Shown in pieces: positions 52,428 to 64,000 of a DNA stretch of 64,000 nt. The notes beneath the pieces were generated by a model. That model made no database searches. It was not told the DNA's origin and worked only from the letters and a program-made list of their open reading frames with translations. The translations under genes and the position numbers were made by a program. Each line of letters begins with the position of its first letter. Position 1 is the first letter of the stretch. Origin of the DNA: Ficedula albicollis (taxonomy: Eukaryota > Chordata > Aves > Passeriformes > Muscicapidae); assembly GCF_000247815.1 (NCBI RefSeq), contig NC_021674.1:83816513-83880512 (forward strand), read 5' to 3'.

Positions 52428-52960
52428 CAGAAGCACAGAAAGGTTTGGGTTGGAAAGGAGCTTTAAAGGTCACCTAGTCCAACCCCTTTGCTAATGGCTT
52501 TCACATCAGGTTGCTTTAAGGACCATCCAACTTGGCCTTGAACACTTCAATAGATGAGCCATCCACAACTTCTCTGGGCAGCCTGTGCCAGTTCCTCACC
52601 ACCATCACAGTAAAGCACATCTTCCCCAACATCTAACCTAAATCTCTGCTCTTCTAGTTTAAACCCATCCCCCCTCGTCCTATTGTATTGCTACTGACTG
52701 TGGTAAAAATCTCTTCCTTCTTACACCCCACCCCTCTCTGTATTGAAAGGCTGGAATAAGGTTTTGCTAGAGCTTTCTTTTTTTCCAGGCTGAACAACCC
52801 CAGCTCTCTCAGCCTGTCTTCACAGGAGAGGTTCCTCAAGCCTCTGATCATGTGAAAACTTTCTTCCCTCTAAGCATCTTAGATGCCTTTCTCTGCTTTT
52901 CAGCACGCTTAATTCTCTTGTGGGATTGCACACTATACTCCAGGTAAACTCTTCCTAGAA
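52428..52960 (-). mobile_element. CR1 LINE 3' fragment, minus strand, with ORF remnant
   Basis: Inverted 3' region: 'ggtttgggttggaaaggagc', 'tcacctagtccaacccc' and 'tctctgggcagcctgtgcc'. The minus strand then encodes MIRGLRNLSCEDRLRELGLF, the CR1 reverse-transcriptase C-terminus. Out toward 52960, 'actatactccagg' is still CR1-like. Frameshifted and inactive. Confidence 0.92.
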
Positions 52961-53317
52961 TACTGTTTAGTATGTTTCTATTCACAAGAAGATGTTTCTA
53001 TATGGCTGCATCACATCAGGCTATCACAGAATCTCTACTAGATACCTTTTTTTGTATTGTTCCAACAGGTGACTTGATTTGATGCAGAAACTCTAGATCC
53101 TACTCCTTAATTCTTGGCCTTGTGTTTTGTGCCACTGAATGTTGTCCCACTTCTATTAACTCAATCATCAACTCATCAGGGAGCAAAAACCTCTATCCCA
53201 TCTATTTCATTGTTTTTTATTCCTGTACATGTGGCTATAATAACTGAGCTTTATTATTATTACTTATACATGTCCTCCAGCATATACCTGGAAAATTGTA
53301 ATGACAGTGATAAGAAT
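52961..53317. other. Unannotated AT-rich sequence
   Basis: No recognised feature. Confidence 0.4.
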
Positions 53318-53447
53318 TTACTGGAAATATAGAGATGTCTATTTACCTGCCTGTGCAGTATTTAAGATTGCCTCAGTGAAAATTACTGGAAATATAGAGA
53401 TGTCTATTTACCTGTCTGTGCAGTATTTAAGATGGCCGCAGTGAAAT
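53318..53447 (+). repeat. 65-bp tandem duplication (2 copies)
   Basis: Units 53318-53382 and 53383-53447, adjacent, with three to four substitutions. Each begins 'ttactggaaatatagag'. The most diverged of the short pairs. Confidence 0.93.
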
Positions 53448-54100
53448 TTCTTTTGCAATCCTTCCACAATACAACTGACCAAAATCCATTCTGTTTTCAT
53501 CCATGAAATCTTTATTTCACTGTTGGTTATTACCACAATAATTCTCAGTCCCACACTTTAATCTTGTCTTTCCTGGACAGTACAAACTGATTACCCATTA
53601 ATGACTGTATTTTCATTGTGTTTCATGTTGTTGTACAGGAAAGAATCAGTTGATTAAAACAGATCCAGACTGACCAGCAGAATTTTACACGTATTTCCAA
53701 GAATGCAGGAGGATAAAAGAAATTAAGGACAATGGGTGATCATGGCCATGAGGTCTGAAAGCAAGTCCTGTTCTGCACAGGTCCCAAGTGTTGCAGGTGT
53801 GAAAAACTATGTAGAAGATCTAACATCTAAAAGATAGTGCTTTCCCTTTTGGTTTGTATAGTTAGTCAGTATAACACACTTTATTAGCTATCTTTGCTAT
53901 CTCCCTTTCTCTGTTCACAGGTAAATCTGGTCAAATCAGATATATGTTTACAGTGATCCGTAAAGATGTATTATTTCCTTTGAAAGAATGCAGAAATTTT
54001 ATGGAGCAAGAAAATTTACAGTGCTAGGCCTATTACCAGCCAGCAGTAATCCCAAGAACTCCCTCTCTGGGTAGAACAGCAGATGTTCTCTGGACTATCT
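53448..54100. other. Unannotated AT-rich sequence
   Basis: No recognised feature. Confidence 0.4.
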
Positions 54101-54400
54101 GTGGTGGTTTGTGCCAGAGGTTCCTAATGCTCCTTTCCCAAATACAAGGTCTCTCTATAAAGTCCCCTCCTTGCCCTTTCATGCAAATCCTAGTTGCTAC
54201 CTGCATAAGGACTGTAACATTGCAAAAAGCCTGGATTTCAGGCTCTCCCCTCTCAAGCCCATTTCATGATGACTTCTACCATGAAAGGGTTAAGTTGCAG
54301 TTGCTGAGGTTATCAGGTGAGATGGGGATTTTGTCCATCTGCAGTTCTGTAACCAGAATACCATACCAGAATACCAATATCATACCCAGGTGCTCAGTAG
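54101..54400 (+). mobile_element. Possible LTR fragment
   Basis: Begins 'tgtggtggtttgtgccag', like the start of several avian LTRs, and has 'ctctataaagtcccctcc' about 50 bp on, which could be a TATA box. No matching 3' end was found, and a short duplication 'accagaatacc' lies at about 54352-54376. Weak call. Confidence 0.3.
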
Positions 54401-56664
54401 ACAAGATGGCTCTAAACCACTGAACATACCAGTCCCAACATATGCATATATTTTCCTTTTTGCTCCTGAGAATTGCCCCTTCTCATGGTTGGATATTAGA
54501 AGTAGTGCCAAAATCTTAATTTGCTGCTATCAGAAGGTCTGGGAGTTCGAGAACTTCTAATATTATGTATAGCTCCTGAAGCACAGAGACTTATGTCTGG
54601 TAGTTAGCATTTTTGTGTCCCCAGACCTTTCACTGGCATACAGACAACCTACTCATGGCACAGAGGCTGTAGCATTTAGCCCTCTGTGTAATGATTTCCA
54701 GATGCTGGAAAAGTTTCCTCGTATTTCAAAAAGTCTACAAAAAAGTACAAGAAAGATAGCCTCATTTAAAAGTGTAAAGAGCTAAAAAGTAACTTCTCTA
54801 GTCTTTAAACATCTTGACAACTTCATTGCTAGAGGCAGAGCTGTACTGGAAGTCTTCCAAGGTGGAGAAACGGGATAAGAGAAATGGCACTAAAGAACCA
54901 CAAACCCCCATATTATTCACAGGATGCTGGATCTGAAAAATGTCCAAAGAAAAGTTTGCTGAAATAATGACACAGAGGGAGGTATAGGAAAGTCAAGCTT
55001 GGGGGAAAGAAAGCAAGATCTACAATTCCAGGAACTTCAAAATACTTAGTTATATTATCCAGGTTGTCCTGTTTTTGTGCTGAAGGAAGACTCAGACCAT
55101 GGGAGTTTGAATAAAGAAATTTTGAAGCAGTCAGAAAGGGCCATGAGAAAGCAAATTATAGATAAGAAATTAAGAAAGTTATTTGGAAATACTGTTTTGC
55201 ATGATAATGGACAAGTCAAATAACCTTCCGGATGGAATCACCTAACTTAAATAGGGAAGTGAAACACACAGTCCTGTAATTGAATACTGACTTAACCAAG
55301 ATGACTACTGACAAGTATTCAGCACAGAGATCTTCAAGTTCATAAAAAAAAAGAAGAGACACACATCCTAGGAAGATCTGCATGTGTGATCACTGTCTAA
55401 CCAATCAAACAGATGAATAAATTGAGTGAAGATTAAGTATATTAAAGCTCATAGCATTAGATCAGGCAAAGAACATAAAAACAACAAAACCAAACTTGTT
55501 AGCAAGAGAACCGATCTATTTCTTTGGAATAAGAAATATGAAGAAATCTCCATGTAAAACTGTGAAAACAATTCTAAACTAGCAATATGTAGTATATATC
55601 TGCAGAGTTATTGTGCATTTAAATTGGATATATGCAGCAGTTAGGAGCTGCAATCAAAACAGAATAAAGGGTCTGGGTAATGTGATATTGCAATTTCCTA
55701 TCTAGTTGTACAAGCAGTGTATTTGATTCACTGTTTTTTAGTTTTCATTCTTTATCTACCCAATTTTTGCCTTCTTCAAAATAAAAATAGGTAGATGGAG
55801 GAAAAAGAATTGTTTACTGGGAGCTTATTACAGGGGAACTGTTAAACTGATTAGGTTTTGGAAACCATCAAACCACTAATCTAAATCAACACACAAGGTC
55901 ACATAGTCAAATTAAGCTTTATTTCCTGTGGACTTCAGTGGTTACCTCTGGGGTTTCAAATTAAACTGCTAGACAAGTAATCCAGTTATTTCAAGCCTGT
56001 CACATTGCAGATAGATATTATTTTAATTGAAGTACCTGTCCACTTAAAGGCACTTTATGTACTAGTATAGTTTTCAGACTGGCACACTCTGAAAAATACC
56101 ATTTCTTCTCCATATAAATATTGAATTTTTTTCAGTCTGAGACCTTGGTAACAGAAGTTCAAAGAAAATATATTCAATACATTCAAGTCTATCATGACTC
56201 GGTACTGTGAAAGCAAAATATAACATAAAAAATTCTGAAGTCAAATTGTCAATGCATTGAAGCAAAGGGTTATAGACAAATATTTTTAAATAATTTGTTT
56301 GCCTATCCTCAGATTTAAGAAGAATTATTGCAGGAAACATAGTATGCACAAAATTTTATACAGAAATAATAATTTCATTATATAGCAATTATAGGTTATA
56401 GACACTTAGAAAATGCTACAAATACTATGACTACTTGACATAATAGCGTAAAAACGCTTTATTTAATAGCTTCAGAAAATTCATATTGGTACCCACAGAA
56501 CTGTTGTTAAATCCTCTGCTAATAATTCATAATAGGCTTAGGATATCTACACATATGTCTGTCTGTGTGCACACACACACAAAGTTCTAAATCAGTTATG
56601 ATTCTCTGTGTGGTCATGAGGAAATGGGATGTTTTCATTTATCTTTCCTGTATGTTCTTTGTAG
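54401..56664. other. Unannotated AT-rich sequence
   Basis: No recognised feature. A short (CA)n lies at 56571-56580. Confidence 0.4.
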
Positions 56665-57784
56665 GAAAAGAAAAGAAAAGAAAAGAAAAGAAAAGAAAAG
56701 AAAAGAAAAGAAAAGAAAAGAAAAGAAAAGAAAAGAAAAGAAAAGAAAAGAAAAGAAAAGAAAAGAAAAGAAAAGAAAAGAAAAGAAAAGAAAAGAAAAG
56801 AAAAGAAAAGAAAAGAAAAGAAAAGAAAAGAAAAGAAAAGAAAAGAAAAGAAAAGAAAAGAAAAGAAAAGAAAAGAAAAGAAAAGAAAAGAAAAGAAAAG
56901 AAAAGAAAAGAAAAGAAAAGAAAAGAAAAGAAAAGAAAAGAAAAGAAAAGAAAAGAAAAGAAAAGAAAAGAAAAGAAAAGAAAAGAAAAGAAAAGAAAAG
57001 AAAAGAAAAGAAAAGAAAAGAAAAGAAAAGAAAAGAAAAGAAAAGAAAAGAAAAGAAAAGAAAAGAAAAGAAAAGAAAAGAAAAGAAAAGAAAAGAAAAG
57101 AAAAGAAAAGAAAAGAAAAGAAAAGAAAAGAAAAGAAAAGAAAAGAAAAGAAAAGAAAAGAAAAGAAAAGAAAAGAAAAGAAAAGAAAAGAAAAGAAAAG
57201 AAAAGAAAAGAAAAGAAAAGAAAAGAAAAGAAAAGAAAAGAAAAGAAAAGAAAAGAAAAGAAAAGAAAAGAAAAGAAAAGAAAAGAAAAGAAAAGAAAAG
57301 AAAAGAAAAGAAAAGAAAAGAAAAGAAAAGAAAAGAAAAGAAAAGAAAAGAAAAGAAAAGAAAAGAAAAGAAAAGAAAAGAAAAGAAAAGAAAAGAAAAG
57401 AAAAGAAAAGAAAAGAAAAGAAAAGAAAAGAAAAGAAAAGAAAAGAAAAGAAAAGAAAAGAAAAGAAAAGAAAAGAAAAGAAAAGAAAAGAAAAGAAAAG
57501 AAAAGAAAAGAAAAGAAAAGAAAAGAAAAGAAAAGAAAAGAAAAGAAAAGAAAAGAAAAGAAAAGAAAAGAAAAGAAAAGAAAAGAAAAGAAAAGAAAAG
57601 AAAAGAAAAGAAAAGAAAAGAAAAGAAAAGAAAAGAAAAGAAAAGAAAAGAAAAGAAAAGAAAAGAAAAGAAAAGAAAAGAAAAGAAAAGAAAAGAAAAG
57701 AAAAGAAAAGAAAAGAAAAGAAAAGAAAAGAAAAGAAAAGAAAAGAAAAGAAAAGAAAAGAAAAGAAAAGAAAGAAAAGAAAAA
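56665..57784 (+). repeat. (GAAAA)n satellite, about 224 copies
   Basis: 1,120 bp of GAAAA on the plus strand (TTTTC on minus). Pure from 56665 to about 57770, with a single one-base shortening at 57771-57774 at the right end. The Lys/Arg/Glu-repeat ORFs of about 400 codons across it are translations of the satellite. Purine-only on one strand, so it can form triplex (H-DNA) structures. Confidence 0.98.
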
Positions 57785-60700
57785 TGGATAGTAAAAATAT
57801 TCCTGTGTACTTTAGGTTAGGAACCTGTTAACATCCCAGCCATAGCTCCCTTAAGTGTTTGACCCTGGCTAAAATTGGAGAAACATGAATTACAAATCAT
57901 CTCAACTGCCTGGCCAAAATGAGTTTGACCATTAGCTCACTTTGAATCAATTCAGACTACGTAATCAGGATCTCAACCTACAAATAAATAAACAAGTAAC
58001 AAAATGTGATGACCCAGGATTATCTGTGCCTTTCCCACAGTACCAAGGAGCCTTTCTGGGTGACCCTGTCCAAGTTCTCAAGAACTCATATTTGTGGTAC
58101 TTGGGGGTAGAATGGAAACAGCCACACAAACCTAGTGGGGAAGAAAGGAAATGCTGTGAAGGAAGAGATAAGGTGGGAGAAGTCCAACAGAGAAGCAGGA
58201 CGTCAGAGTCCAAAACCAGCACAGTTTCCCCAGAAATGGAAATTGATCCCTGGTTTTAGAAGGCTACTGAAAAGAATAGTGTAGATTTTTAAAGGCATGG
58301 ACTTCATAAGTTACCTAATAACATCCCCATGTTCATAACTTAATACTTTACAAAATCAGTTATAAATATCTAGTGGGTGGTGGGGTGGAGAGAGAGATAG
58401 AGAGATAGAAGAGGGAGGAGTATTTCTGTGAGCAAAAATCACTTTCTTAGAATGTCTGGAGAATTTTCCCAGGTTTCTGGATGGTGTAAGATTAAATCCA
58501 AAGTAGGAAAGCAACTTATTGGGAGAAAAAAAAAACGAATCCCAACAATAGTGCCCCATAATGCCAGGATTAAAAAAAATATAGTAACTATTAAATAACT
58601 TGAGGAGTTTCTTCCTTTGGAACTTCTAAAATTAAGCTATTTTTATAAATGACATATAGACTTTATTACGAGTTTTACAAAGCTGAAACCCAATGAAATG
58701 ACAAACTCAAACCCAAAAGCAGATGTTGAAATATTTCAGCTTGCCACTGGGTGATAAAATAATTACTATGGGACCTGCATTACACAACACAGAGATGGTT
58801 AAGTTTCACTTCAAAAACTTACTATTACAATTGAGTTAAAGTAGAGTGGGGGCACAGCTCTTCAGGAATCAGTACAGCAGCTCAAAATCCAGAGTAAATT
58901 AGAGGAAGATGAAACTAAAGGCTTCACTTAAACTCACTGTGAACCCAGTACATGAAAATGCCCAGAAGTGTTGTTTAGCTTAGAATGACAAAACAAAAGA
59001 ATGTGAAGCTGTGTAAAAGAAGTGTCAATGTTTCTTCCGTCTAACACAGAACAAATTTTGAAACCCTGGCATTTTCAGAGGAAGCAAGCAATAATTTGCA
59101 GTCAATTATGATAAATTCAAATGCTGCACACTGTTAAGCAAAGGATGTGTGTGCAGTGGAGTGAGAGGAGAGACAGGTGAATCTCAGATGCATGTCTCTG
59201 AGACCCTTGCCTTATGGCAAAGACTGGAAGACCAAAAAGCTGTTTCAACTCAAAGCCATATTTTATTAAAATATAAACCAAAATAAGAAGCCTTTTAAAG
59301 AGAGAATAATAAGAATAGCTAAATAAAACAGAACAGAAATGAAATTATATGTAAGCAAACCTGTTCCATCTATCATGTACTCACAGGCAAATTCTTGCTT
59401 CCCTGCTTGGCTGCTGCGATCCCAGTAGGGTTTGATTTACAGCCAACTCATTCTCTGAAGGGTTTCTCTCTGCCACAGCAGGGGTTGGGCTACTCTGCTC
59501 TCTATTCATTCCAGTACTATCTCTGTGGGCTACAGTTCCTCCCTTTTTGCCATGTCTCTGTCACCCAGAGACACATTTTTTCTTGCCCTGGGGCCACTGA
59601 CCATGTCCCGGCCTCTGGAGGCACAACCTGAGTGCACCACTCATTGAGAGGCACACGACGTTACAGGCTATCTGAGAACAAGCTGTCCAGAAAGTGTCCT
59701 ACAATCTGTTTATATTTGGTTTTAGAATCTGGTATTTGTACCATAGAACTATACTGCTTGGCAAGATGACAGCTTTCTGATTTAATGAGTAGAAAAGTAT
59801 CATTTTTTTGACTATAAGGGAGAAATTTTGTTTTCTTTTTGTGACTCCATTGCCATTAGTATTTAATGCGTAAGAGTGTTTTTTCCTCTAAGAAACTCTT
59901 CAGATAAAGTCTTTTAGAAATCTGAAGACTTTATTTAAGCTGTGTTTTATATTTAACAGCTTTTACATGAGCACAATATATTTTGACTTTTTTGGTAGGC
60001 AGCACTTTTATAGCAGCAAATTAAGGGAAAGGTTTAAGAGCTTTCCACTCCAAGTGAACTTCAATTTCCACTTCAATTTCATTCAAAACAGCACAAGAAA
60101 ATTGCCTGAACTGAGAAAAATAATTTGATGTATCTGATGTTCATACTGTCAGCCTGGAGGTGATGACAGGATAGATGAGCGCCAATACTCTGTTCATGGA
60201 AGGAGGCACTGAGTAAATACTCACCACATGCAACATCCAGAAAGATATCTTGAATCAGTAATATCTAGGTTCAGTTCAGACTAATTAACTACAATAAAAG
60301 GTGAATTTTTTTCTGAGGAAATTGGTTCCATATATTAAAAATATTTTCTTTCTATTGTAGATTACCTCAGCAATTATCTGTAGCTCTTGTTTAGAGAACA
60401 GACTAGAGCCAATACTATTGTGCATAGACATTCTTAGTGAGACATTCTACATGTAGTATGTTTAAATTAAAAAAAAAAAAATAAAGTTGCCATGACATTA
60501 TTCACATAAGTAAATGCAAATATCTGAGTTGAAAACAGACTCCCAAACTGGCAACATATTTGTGCAGTCATGATAATTATTTGCAAAATCTAGTGTTAAT
60601 TCACACAGATTTTCATTATAGATTAAATTTATGGTATTTCTATGTAGGAACAAGATCACTTACTTTTGCCATCTGATGATGAGATTTGCATATCTAAAAT

Positions 60701-62847
60701 TAGGAATGTGATAGATGGAGAACTCCATCTCATCAACATTTTGCTCAATGAATGGACAAACATTTTGTGTTTTCTGAGAATGTCTCTGGAATTTCTCAGA
60801 GGATGCAGTATTAGTTGAATAAGGTACCAGAATTACTTTTAAATAGATTATGGAAAAAGACATTAGAGTATGAAAATGACCATGAATTGCAACAATTTGG
60901 TTATTTCACTATTTTGTAGAGTCATTCAAAAAGAAAATGTTGTGTACCAAGTCCAAGTAATTAAAGGTATAAAAAATGGACATATGGTGATAAAATCTTA
61001 TGATAAATATAAACAAGAGACCCAGGAAACAAATACAGAAAAAAAATTGAAAAAGAGCTATCTGTACAGCCATCTGGTTAAAAGCATTAGTCATGTTTAG
61101 AATAAATCCAGTATCTATGATCAGCTTGAGCAAACAGCTAACCTGTGCTCCAGGCAAGCTTGTAATTGAATAAAATGGCACATGGGGATAGATTAGAGAA
61201 GCTTCCACTTTTGTTTCTCCTAATTCTATCAAGAAATCCATTATGACAATAGAATTAATAATAAGTAGCACTCCTAGCTTAGTAAAAGTCATATTCTTTA
61301 CTAGATTTTTCTTCTTGTGTCGTTTCACCATGCAAATCTGGTTTTCTCAGTTAGAATGAAAAATGAAAGTTCATTTAAATTGTCTTTCTATATACACAAA
61401 GAAAATCTACACATTGAAATGGAAAGGATTTCAATAATAAAAGAGGGAAATGAAACCACACGTCTTAAAAATGTCTTTATAATCAGTTAAAACCTCAGAA
61501 TCCTTAAATTGCTAGAGAAATTTTATTCTCTCTTTGATTCCATTTTAATAATTCTGAAGTCAGAAGGTTCTCTTTAGTCTTTCTAGCATTACCTTATCAT
61601 CTCAGCCTTTGTGTGACACCCTCATGTTTCTGTGGGTAGTGTCAAAGACAAAATACAGTCACATTCCTGGCTGCTTTGAGCCTGGGTTTGCCATCTGCAC
61701 CTGACATCTCCTGAGCCTTTGCCGTGTATTGCCACAGAGAAGTCTCCAGGCTGTTCTGAGCAGCGGTGTCAAGCAGAGGTGCACACTGAGATCCTGTGGT
61801 CAGACACACTGGTGCTTTTTCAGAATGACTACCCATGAGGGTGGAATGGCCATTATGCTTCTGGTTTTAAGACCAGGCTCAGGTATCTGTGCAGCACTGC
61901 ACAATGCAGATGTTTTGCTTATTTTCCACAGTCAGTGAGGAGAGAGGCTCTTCCCAAAGGCAATGCACATTATCTGTCCTCATGCTTATTTCAAGATGGG
62001 TTGAATCATCCTCCCAAAGACTGTGCTTCACTCTGGGTCCTCCAGGACTTTTCCAAAGCTTAGGAAAGCTTGTCCCATTTGAAAGAAAAGGAAACAATGC
62101 ACCGAAAAATTCATTGCTTAGAATGAGGTGGAGTAGAGGTCTTTGTAATAAGATGTTCTGGCAATTCAAAATGTGGAAAATTTTGCCTCAGCATACTGGG
62201 GTGACACGTTTTGACCAGTTAAACAAAGAATATGGGCATTTGTTTTCCCTTATAAAAATGACCTAGTATTATAGAAGTTAACTGTAGGCAAAGTGTGATC
62301 TAATGTTTTAATTTTCTACTTGGCAATTTGATTTTTGTTTAGTCTGACAATCCATTCTGCCAGTCTTTAAGACTGTTGAAACTGATGGTTTATAGTCATT
62401 AATGGCACTTTTTCTAAATCAACACTAAAGCAGAGAGAGTCAAGCATTTTATACATGCCAGTGTGTTTTAACATGTTCTTCAGTAAGTGAAGAAAAATAA
62501 GAGGCCATGTAACAACTGAGGGGTCCCAAAGAAAATCTTTGCTAAATGTTAAGAGTATTTTTCTTACAACGTTGCTGTAACTGAAAGAATTAGTAGTACT
62601 GAGTTCTCCTTTATGGCTCTCTTGTTCTAAAAGATCAACACAACACCATGTGGCATCCCTTTTAATGACTGCACAAATGACTCACAGAGGGGAAACTTAT
62701 CCTCTGCATGCAGTAAGTTTCCACAATGCCTGTATTTTATGCTGCTTTATAATGAGAAATAAATCAAAAGCATTACATTTTCAAAAGCATTTTTTCTTAC
62801 TCAAATACAGTGTTAGTGTCTCATAAATATATATTTCTATTAGATTA
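57785..62847. other. Unannotated AT-rich gene desert
   Basis: A GA-rich run lies at 58388-58420 and an A12 run near 60470. The segment 59225-59700 has LTR-like base texture without identifiable ends. ORFs at 57942-58259 (105 codons) and 61889-62266 (125 codons) are not recognised. Confidence 0.4.
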
Positions 62848-62950
62848 ACTCCACCTGATCTAGTGGGTGACATCTCTGCCCATGGTGGGGGGTTGGAACT
62901 ACATGATCTTTAAGGTCCCTTCCGGCTGAAGTCTTTCTATGATTCTATGA
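62848..62950 (+). mobile_element. CR1 LINE extreme 3' end
   Basis: About 100 bp: 'ctccacctgatctagtggg', 'ggggttggaactacatgat', 'aggtcccttccggctgaag' and the intact tail 'tctatgattctatga'. Confidence 0.93.
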
Positions 62951-64000
62951 ATTTGTACTTTGTGAATTGGTCATTGAGATAATGTGTGTGCTTTGTTCAG
63001 CTTTCTGACCACATGGCTCTGTAAGGGCAGATACACTAGAAGGGAGATCATGTCCTCTTACCTATTTAGCAGTCTTTCAAAAAGCCAGGAAAATATTTAT
63101 TAGAGAAGGAAAATTAATTGATGTTATTTATTTTGAGTTTGAGACTGTCTTTCATATTATTCCTCACATTGATAATGAAATTCAGAAGGATCTAGGTGAG
63201 AGACAATTTGTTGATATGGACTGAGAACTGTCTAAAAAAGATGACTGCTGAGGTGCAACAAAAATATTCATAGGGTTTGTATGGTTGTCTATGTGTAGCA
63301 GTTCTGTGGAGGGTGATAAACAGCAAGATAGCAAAAGTATTTCGGTCAAGAAAACGCAGTCCAAGCTAGGACCAATAGGGGGAAACAGGCAGTGTAGTGA
63401 GGTAACTCACTAGAAATTCAATGAGCTCATAAGAAATTGAATGCAACAATAACTCTGGATGCAGTCGTAAATTACTAATCACAGCTCTCTAAGGACCACT
63501 GCATAACAGAGATGAGAATCAGAAAGTAAATATTAGACTACAAAAGGCTGGTGTGAAGAAAAAAAAGATGGTAAACTCATTATAACTCGAGCTATGTCTG
63601 CTGTGCTAGGAACACTGTTAGTATTCCAGGTTAGCCTATCTCAAAGTATAGTTATTCTAAGGGTACAGATGGGAGTAATAAGAAAGACTAGAAAGAGACT
63701 CAGAATTCTGCACTAAGAAAGTTGAGAACTGGACCTCTATGCTTCACAGAGACTTCCTAACCTACATTGTCTTATCCAAGTGAAGATTGGTGGCGAGGAA
63801 GATAAAAGGAATTTAATCTCACAAATAAGTGTGCTTTTCCATTTCATGCTTCTGACACAGATTGTAGAGGAGAAATATGTTTTGTAAACAAATGAAACAA
63901 TGTGACGATCTATAAATATTAAATATAGTCTCGTAAGGAAACCAGAATTTTTTTACAAAGAAGGTGCATTTTGTCTTCTGATGAACACTTAATCATTGTC
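62951..64000. other. Unannotated AT-rich sequence
   Basis: No recognised feature to the end of the window. Confidence 0.4.

Noticed and set aside
56565..57820. Two ORFs of about 400 codons rich in Lys, Arg and Glu
   Set aside because: Translations of the GAAAA satellite in different frames, with no flanking domain.
59225..59700. Possible LTR
   Set aside because: Texture is suggestive, but no terminal motifs, TATA plus AATAAA order or matching family could be identified.

Overview
The window is AT-rich vertebrate nuclear DNA, almost certainly from a bird and probably a passerine. It carries several CR1 LINE copies with the avian 3' end (the 'ggttgga...ccttccaa...ttctatgattctatga' tail and the end of the reverse transcriptase ORF) and LTR fragments of avian endogenous retrovirus type. 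There are no operons, no bacterial signals and no long conserved ORFs. The six-frame ORFs of 60-190 codons are nearly all chance or low-complexity readings. The lineage call rests on remembered repeat families, not on a search.

The one coding segment I can name is a single exon at about 11,272-11,520 on the minus strand. It encodes the N-terminal part of MEI4, the meiotic double-strand-break factor that works with REC114 and IHO1. Its other exons are not recognised here: downstream ones should lie beyond the left edge (lower coordinates), and the first exon should lie at higher coordinates. About 9 kb upstream of the exon sits a CpG island (about 20,580-23,430) that could be the MEI4 promoter. 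Its core has been replaced in this assembly by 2,330 consecutive C residues. To the right, 24-64 kb looks like a gene desert. From memory of the human map, this side of MEI4 faces HTR1B across a large gap, and no HTR1B-like ORF is present.

Layout: 1-4.2 kb unannotated with an A-rich tract; 4.2-5.2 kb a CR1 tail, an LTR interrupted by a 36-base N gap, and flanking diverged direct repeats; 9-19 kb MEI4 exon plus several short tandem duplications; 19.2-20.1 kb a CR1 split by an LTR; 20.6-23.4 kb the broken CpG island; 23.5-25.6 kb LTR tail and two minus-strand CR1s; 27.4-28.8 kb a 0.69-kb tandem duplication; 32.5-33.1 kb CR1; 34.9-35.5 kb LTR; 36.5-37.3 kb duplicated block plus CR1 with a C30 run; 46.9 kb an old palindromic repeat; 52.2-53.0 kb CR1 pieces; 56.7-57.8 kb a 1.1-kb pure AAAAG satellite; 62.85 kb a CR1 tail.

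I found no new gene system. The two most notable patterns are an unusual number of two-copy tandem duplications with unit lengths of 61-75 bp, spread over the whole window and 1.5-6% diverged, and the very long homopolymer and pentamer tracts. The homopolymer is probably an assembly artefact hiding a GC-rich promoter or first exon.
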